A program made the position numbers and the translations under genes. Positions 54,394 to 64,000 of a stretch of DNA of 64,000 bases are shown in pieces. Each line of letters opens with the position of its first letter. Position 1 is the stretch's first letter. The stretch covers positions 1 through 64,000 of the forward strand of contig RCAB01000189.1 in the NCBI GenBank assembly GCA_003640385.1, given 5' to 3'. A model generated the notes under the pieces. The model searched no databases. It was not told the origin of the DNA and worked only from the letters and a program-made list of their open reading frames with translations. This DNA comes from Setaria digitata. Lineage: Eukaryota > Nematoda > Chromadorea > Rhabditida > Setariidae.

Positions 54394-55330
54394 TTATGAT
54401 GCACTTGCTAAACTCATCAGATATTCTTCGCATTCCGTTAAATATTTCGGTTGTTTGAAACTTTTGGATTCAATCGAATCTTTCAAATCCAATTCATGAT
54501 TCAGATTTGGATTTACCAGTTGTCTCTTCAGAATTTTCATGCTCCTGTCTTGGAATTTTTACATTGGAAAACTTTCCGGAAAATTTTTTTTAAAACTTAA
54601 ATTAATCTCCTCATTTCACCAAGACTCCATTTGAAATGCCGAATAGAGACCAGAGAATATGGAAGCTGAAGAGATAATTAAAATCCTTGAAATTTCTCCT
54701 GTTCAAGTCTTGGAAATTTAACATTACCCGAAATTCTTTCAAAATGTGGTTCTACCAAATTTGCTTGAGGTACTTTAACTTTCAGGTTTTAAAGAATTTA
54801 GTGGAAGACACTAAGTTCTCCTAACTTAGTAAATGGCTGCATTGAAGCTATCGTGCTCGCCAGATCTGATGTACATTCTTTCTGAATGTGCTGTAATGGA
54901 TCTGTTACGGTTTCCGGATTTTAACAAACGGCTCGATTTTAAACTTTCCGATTTCTTCATGTGCTTGAACATGTCGCGTTTGATGACTGATCTGAATTTG
55001 ACGATTTTGTTCAGACCATGCTTGGCAAATAATCTGAATTTACTGAACTATATTATATGTAAAATTGTTCAATATCTTCAACCTAAGTCTGCCGAATATT
55101 TTTAGGTGTACCAAATAATCAAATTTTGAATCCTCCGATGAGTACTCTAAGCCAAAACTCATGATCGAAAAGCTTTGTTGCGAGCTTATTGGTGATCACC
55201 ATTTGCAAAAATTTGTAAACTTGATGAAGGAATGTTCTGGGGCTATTACATATTTTCATCTTTCCAAATACTCTAGCATTATTAAATTTTCTGAGAGCTT
55301 GACGACTACTTTCAACTTTCCAAATCATTT
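54394..55330 (-). pseudogene. Decayed, frameshifted coding region
   Basis: The minus strand reads like protein but only in pieces. From about 55320 to 54935 one frame gives coding-like text (QIQISHQTRHVQAHEEIGKF) broken by several stops. The frame then shifts (TDPLQHIQKECTSDLASTIA), and again. Two related pieces follow: NVKFPRLEQEKFQGF (about 54682-54728) and NVKIPRQEHENSEE (about 54530-54575), the second continuing in a shifted frame to a stop at 54394. No intron model restores a frame at the breaks I checked. The K-x-P-R-x-E-x-x-x-F pattern faintly recalls Gag of BEL/Pao retrotransposons, but that is a guess. Plus-strand open frames over the same bases are treated as shadows. Confidence 0.4.
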
Positions 55331-55795
55331 AAAATCCATCATAAAATTAAGGAATTACAGGAGAAGAATTTGAAAATTGTTTAAATTTTTCGAAATAATT
55401 TTATAATAATCTTTTCAGGTTCAAAATTGGTAACAGTAGTAGTGGTAAAATGTGTAGTACGTTGAAAAGCATCCTCTGATCTTCAATCAATTATACTATC
55501 GAGGAACTCTTTCAAAAAAAAAAAAAAAATCTCCATCTGTTTTAAAAATTTCATTAAAGATTTTGCTAAGACTTTATTTTTTTCATTATTTTCATTAATT
55601 AAATCCAAAATTACAATCATCAAAACACAATCACTTGCAATTATTATTTTTTTCCGGAATATTCTAGATTTGCATAAATTTTGCGGTAATTTCACACATT
55701 TGTTGATTGTTTCTGTTTCTTTAGTATTCTTGATATTTCGAATACAATCCATATCATGCCGTGTAATTTGAGTCGGAGCATTATCCCGAGAATAA

Positions 55796-56350
55796 TCATC
55801 GGGTAATCAAATAACCAGCTTTTATCAAGTTCCTCGACTCAATACTCTCAGAAAAAAAAAAAAGAAAAAGAATTAAAATAAGATGGTTATTGAGAAATAC
55901 TGCCTGACCTTTCATTTTCATACCTGACAAACTTTTCAAAAGGTAATCTTTGCTTGATGTTTCTTGTCCTGCATCATCAAAATCTACTACTTCTGTTTCT
56001 GTTAAAGCTCTGTTTGTTGTTTGATCCAAAAGATCAGATAGATCGATCAGTTCAAATTAGTAATCTTTTCCATAAAATAGTCATTTAAAAGTTCAGTTTT
56101 AGCACCATTCAAACAACATGAAGTTCTTGGAGGTGAAAAACTCTGACCTTGACCTCAGATAAACTATTACTTTTAGTATTTCGATTAGCATTCTAAATTA
56201 TGCCTTAAATTAATCTCATTAGCTTTCATCATTGTTGTTAAATGAGACTCAGCTAAATTTTTGTATGTCTCGTGAAATTTTGACATCTTCTGAAACTTCA
56301 TAATCCACCAAAACTATTACACTAGATGAATCTAAATCAGTACCAGTAGT
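55796..56350 (-). other. Minus-strand coding-like fragments
   Basis: About 55920-56045 reads LTETEVVDFDDAGQETSSKD with an acidic, gene-like composition and a possible donor (TCAG|GTATGA). 56250-56350 reads TGTDLDSSSVIVLVDYEVSE, then a stop, with a second open frame overlapping it. No acceptors or phases join them to each other or to the relic downstream. They may be 5' parts of the same decayed element. Confidence 0.25.
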
Positions 56351-57979
56351 TGAAAAATAATACAAAAATAGCCATTAGCAAGAAATGATGGAAATTCCAT
56401 TTCGAAATTATGTTGAACAAAAACTTAATATATCGCTCATTTAGATGACTAGTGTGTTTTATAATTCGATTATTATCCTAAAATTACATGAAAATAAAAA
56501 ACACTTTAATTGAAAGAAAATGATAAATGGTAAGAAAAGACAAGGGAAAAAGGCAGTATCAAAGTAAAATATAATTAATATAGAAGATGAAATAATTTTA
56601 GCAAGTTTTTTCTTTTTTATTTTAAACCATTTTTATTTTCAGATGAATTACTCAAACTTGCTAGCAAGACTTACTCAAGCAGATTGTACTCTTGCTGATA
56701 ATGGGTGTTGAATGATTGTTATCATTTCGAATTACCTGATTTGTTAATGAGATATCTAAATTATCATTATCAATATTATTAATAACATTAACTCATTAAA
56801 AAATGTAATTTTTTCGAATATTGCTCATCACTTGTATTATTGGCATCTAGCATTATGGTTTAATAAGTGATCGACCTAATGATAAGAAACATGAAGTTGT
56901 CTAAATTCCTATGATCTGAAATTATCATCAGTTTATTAAATCACTGATATCATTAATAATACAATTCTCTTCGATATAAACTTTTGTCAATTCACAAAGG
57001 AAAAATAAAATTTAAATAATCGATTAATCAGTTAATAAAACTTTTTAAAACTATCACAATACTACAATAGCGTCAAATCCATTTCAAAATATAATCCTTG
57101 TTTCAATTTCTTTAATTAAACAGCAAAATTGTTCTATGGAAAAATTAATTGAAAAACAAATTAAGGCTTTTGTCTAGATCTAGCCAGAAAAAGAAAACAA
57201 AAACAAGTCTACTAAGAATGCTACTAGAAATGATATTTAATTAGTTTTATTTAGGGTTTAAATTTTTTTTTAGTACGATGCTCCTTAATCCGTGCATATG
57301 ACAAGTCTATAAGTATGAATTAATCTAAAATTATCCCAAATCAAATTCAAATTTTTTTCAACTCATCCCGTCAAAACAAAAATAAATCACGAAATATTAT
57401 TAATTGCACGCAAATGAATGAAATATGCTAAAAATTTAGGATCCTTTCAACTTATTTTGAACTTTTTTAGTAATTTAATAATTTTTTACTGAAATGTTTC
57501 TAAATTTATTGTGCAGATATTACATGATAAGTATTCAGAAATTCATCAGTTTATTTCTGGCTTAATTATAAATGAATTTATTATATAACCTTCTTAAAAT
57601 TTAAATGGTTTGATATCACTAGGTTTTTTCTCCACTACTTCGCAGAAGAAGAAGCAAAATTTTAGAAATCATCCCAATTTAATATTACTAATTTGTTCTG
57701 CAATGCAGAAATTAAAAATTTAAGGTCTGAATTTAAATTTCTTTAATAAAATATATCGTCGCTTCTACAAATTATCACTTATACCACTCATTCTCATTTC
57801 ATTGGACGTAGGTTTGATTGAAGCTTAATTAAACAAATTTCTATTGATAAAAAATAAAAAACTGATTTAAAAGAAAAAAAAGAACACTAATTTTGGTTAA
57901 AAAGTTATTTGAGTCTTGCTCTAACATTAAAGTTTTCATTACAAATGATCAGCATTTGACAGTATGATAAGAATGTTTT

Positions 57980-58011
<32 letters not shown>

Positions 58012-58924
58012 GAAAAAGAAAAAGTGCCAACATTAAAAGAAAAGTGTGTACAAAATGCTATTAGAATGAAATCAATCAAAATAAAACGATCTGAACCAAA
58101 TGACTCATTTTCAGTTCCTATGAATGATTGTCTGATGAATTTTTTCTTCAGTCCAGAATTTATATTTTAAATTTCAAAAGTTTTAATTTGAAATTACAAA
58201 GTAAAAGACGGGAAATTTTCACTGTTTTTTCATCGATAATTTATGACTAAATCACATAAAAGTTTATGCTAAAATATTTTTCAGGAAAAAAAGCCATTTA
58301 ATTGAACAATTTCTTCATATTTTGAAAGAGAAAAAAGGGAAGAGAAGAAAATAGTGATACTGTATTTGTACAGTAGTTTAGTACGGTAGAATTGGATAAT
58401 TAATATAAATAAATGTTAAAGCTATGAGTACAAAGAATTTTATTCCGTTAATTTCGCACAATGCAATGCTTTTGATTAGCGACACATGTGGGATTTCAAA
58501 ATCTAAAGTGTTTGAAGTTATGGCAGTAAGGAATTTAGGAAAAAAGTTTTTTTTGACTTAATTTTTGGCTTTTATTCTTGTTGAAATGAGAGGAAAAAAA
58601 GAAATTTATTCGTTAAATAAATTTTTCTTCCTCGCAATTTTAAATTTTTGCCAAATTTTTTGAAAATTTTTAAAAGAAAGTTTTTTCTTAATTTTTTTCT
58701 TGAATGATTAAAATATTTTCTAATGCACTAATAATTCAAATTATGACCAAAAATGGTTAAATATAATCAGTGCAACAGTTAAATTGATAACAAATTGATG
58801 CAATGAAATTAAAATTACAAACCATTACCATTACAAATACTCACTAAACCATATATATACTTTTATATTGCCATGTTGATTTTTTGACTGTACAGGAAAC
58901 CAATTTTGTACGTTCTTGAATATG

Positions 58925-59058
58925 TTGGACCGGAAAACCGGTTTTGTTCCGCTCAGTAAATCCATCAGATTGAATCATCTAGACATGCAGGAATTTCTGT
59001 TACACATTAAGAGCCAGCCATTCATTTTGTTGTAATTTACGTGGTTGTAATTTACGTG
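58925..59058. repeat. Palindrome plus tandem 15-mer
   Basis: aaaaccggtttt is a 12-bp perfect palindrome with a further ccgg on its left. About 85 bp on, the 15-mer gttgtaatttacgtg occurs twice in tandem. A short minus-strand open frame across the palindrome has no splice support. Confidence 0.6.
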
Positions 59059-59914
59059 TAAACAGGAAATTGTAAATTATTGTTACACTGTATATTTCAA
59101 AACTTATTATAATTGCCGTTTTCATAATTGCTTACTGTAGCAAACAATTTTTTAACTATACAGTATTTTGCTATTTTTCTTATCTGTTAATTATTGATTG
59201 AATAAACGCAAAAATTTTGAAATCACTATAAAACTTATAATGCTGTTGCTGATAACTTAGTTTTGTGTTTACTATAAAATTAAGTTGGTTTTTTTTTTCT
59301 TTTTTTTCTTCAGTAAGAATTGATAAATAACAGAATCCTTCGAGAACTGAACTCAGATCAAGTTTTTACCAAGCATAACATTTCTGTGATCTTTCAGGGA
59401 TTTTTTTTTTTTAGAATATTTTTATATTCATCTTATTCAATATTTTTTTATTCATCTCCTTTAATACTTAATATTTCTCCATTCGTTTTATCCGTCTTTT
59501 TTACATTGTTGAATTAGTTTAATTATTGATTGATAAAAGGAAAAATAATAGAGTGATAATAATATTATCAATAATAATTACAAAATAATGGTAACAATAA
59601 GCAAAGCAACCTTCTGTATCTCATTAATATTCAAATTATAATTTAATTTCATGATGGAAATGCAAAATTGGGAAATCAATTTAGTTAATAAAATTGAAGT
59701 GATATCAATAATGTTTCTTCTCTTCTTTCTTTTTTTTTTCATAAAAAAATTGTAGATTTCAAAATAAAAAAAGAAGAGTTAAATAACTATAAAAAATTTG
59801 CCATAAAGTTAAAAAAGAAAAACGAAGTTGAGGTAATTTGATGAACAGAAAAACCTTCTACATAATGTTGCTTTTAAAAATTATCAAACGCTAACTTTTT
59901 CTTTTTATACAAAT

Positions 59915-59924
59915 AATCATTCAG
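59915..59924 (+). promoter_or_regulatory. Likely trans-splice acceptor of terminal gene
   Basis: AATCATTCAG ends 5 nt before the ATG at 59930. Such a short leader is typical of spliced-leader addition in nematodes. Confidence 0.4.
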
Positions 59925-59929
59925 CTATT

Positions 59930-64000
<4,071 letters not shown>

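Larger units (their letters stand above)
56351..59929. other. Long AT-rich intergenic region
   Basis: No gene supported across 3.6 kb. Includes a long A run near 57988-58011, a palindrome at about 58934-58945, a tandem 15-mer at about 59028-59058, and T-rich low-complexity sequence near 59290-59420. Confidence 0.45.

Noticed and set aside
54833..55373. Plus-strand open frames of 90 and 70 codons
   Set aside because: They look locally coding-like, but lack acceptors and a joining phase, and the opposite strand carries longer coding-like text with repeated motifs. Not fully excluded.

Overview
The window looks like nuclear DNA of a nematode, most likely a filarial worm (an inference from sequence style and gene content). 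It is AT-rich, with long homopolymer A/T runs, many 40-280 nt exons, and introns that start GTAAG/GTTTG and end TTTCAG. No bacterial or viral genes and no CRISPR array were seen.

Layout by region. 1.15-9.96 kb (-): a 21-exon, 736-aa coiled-coil protein I do not recognise. 10.8-25.35 kb (-): a 37-exon gene for the ribosome-biogenesis factor RRP5/PDCD11 (1,789 aa: S1 repeats, then HAT repeats). 25.78-26.61 kb (+): a 73-aa heterotrimeric G-protein gamma subunit, divergent from RRP5. 27.47-34.40 kb (-): the DEAD-box helicase DDX55/SPB4 (605 aa), whose 2.8-kb first intron holds a same-strand 103-aa membrane-protein gene. 38.67-39.13 kb (-): TOMM7, a 58-aa mitochondrial import subunit. 40.25-42.61 kb (-): the splicing-associated GYF protein CD2BP2/LIN1. 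44.39-45.79 kb (+): ARF1-type GTPase. 47.68-52.24 kb (-): a four-TM protein of unknown function. 54.4-56.35 kb: a decayed, frameshifted coding region. 59.93 kb to the end (+): an acidic, unrecognised protein whose last exon runs into a tract of at least 100 Thr codons and leaves the window.

Most recognised genes are housekeeping functions: rRNA processing (RRP5, DDX55), splicing (CD2BP2), mitochondrial import (TOMM7), vesicle traffic (ARF1) and G-protein signalling. RRP5 and DDX55 act in the same nucleolar pathway. Intron phases were followed through every main gene model and close without frameshifts.

The assembly carries four single-N joins. Three are flanked by direct duplications that look like unmerged contig ends; one copies the 5' part of the last RRP5 exon. 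I found no convincing new multi-gene system. The best leads are the poly-Thr orphan gene, the nested membrane gene, two introns that need GC-AG splicing, a perfect 22-bp hairpin in an RRP5 intron, and the relic at 54-56 kb.
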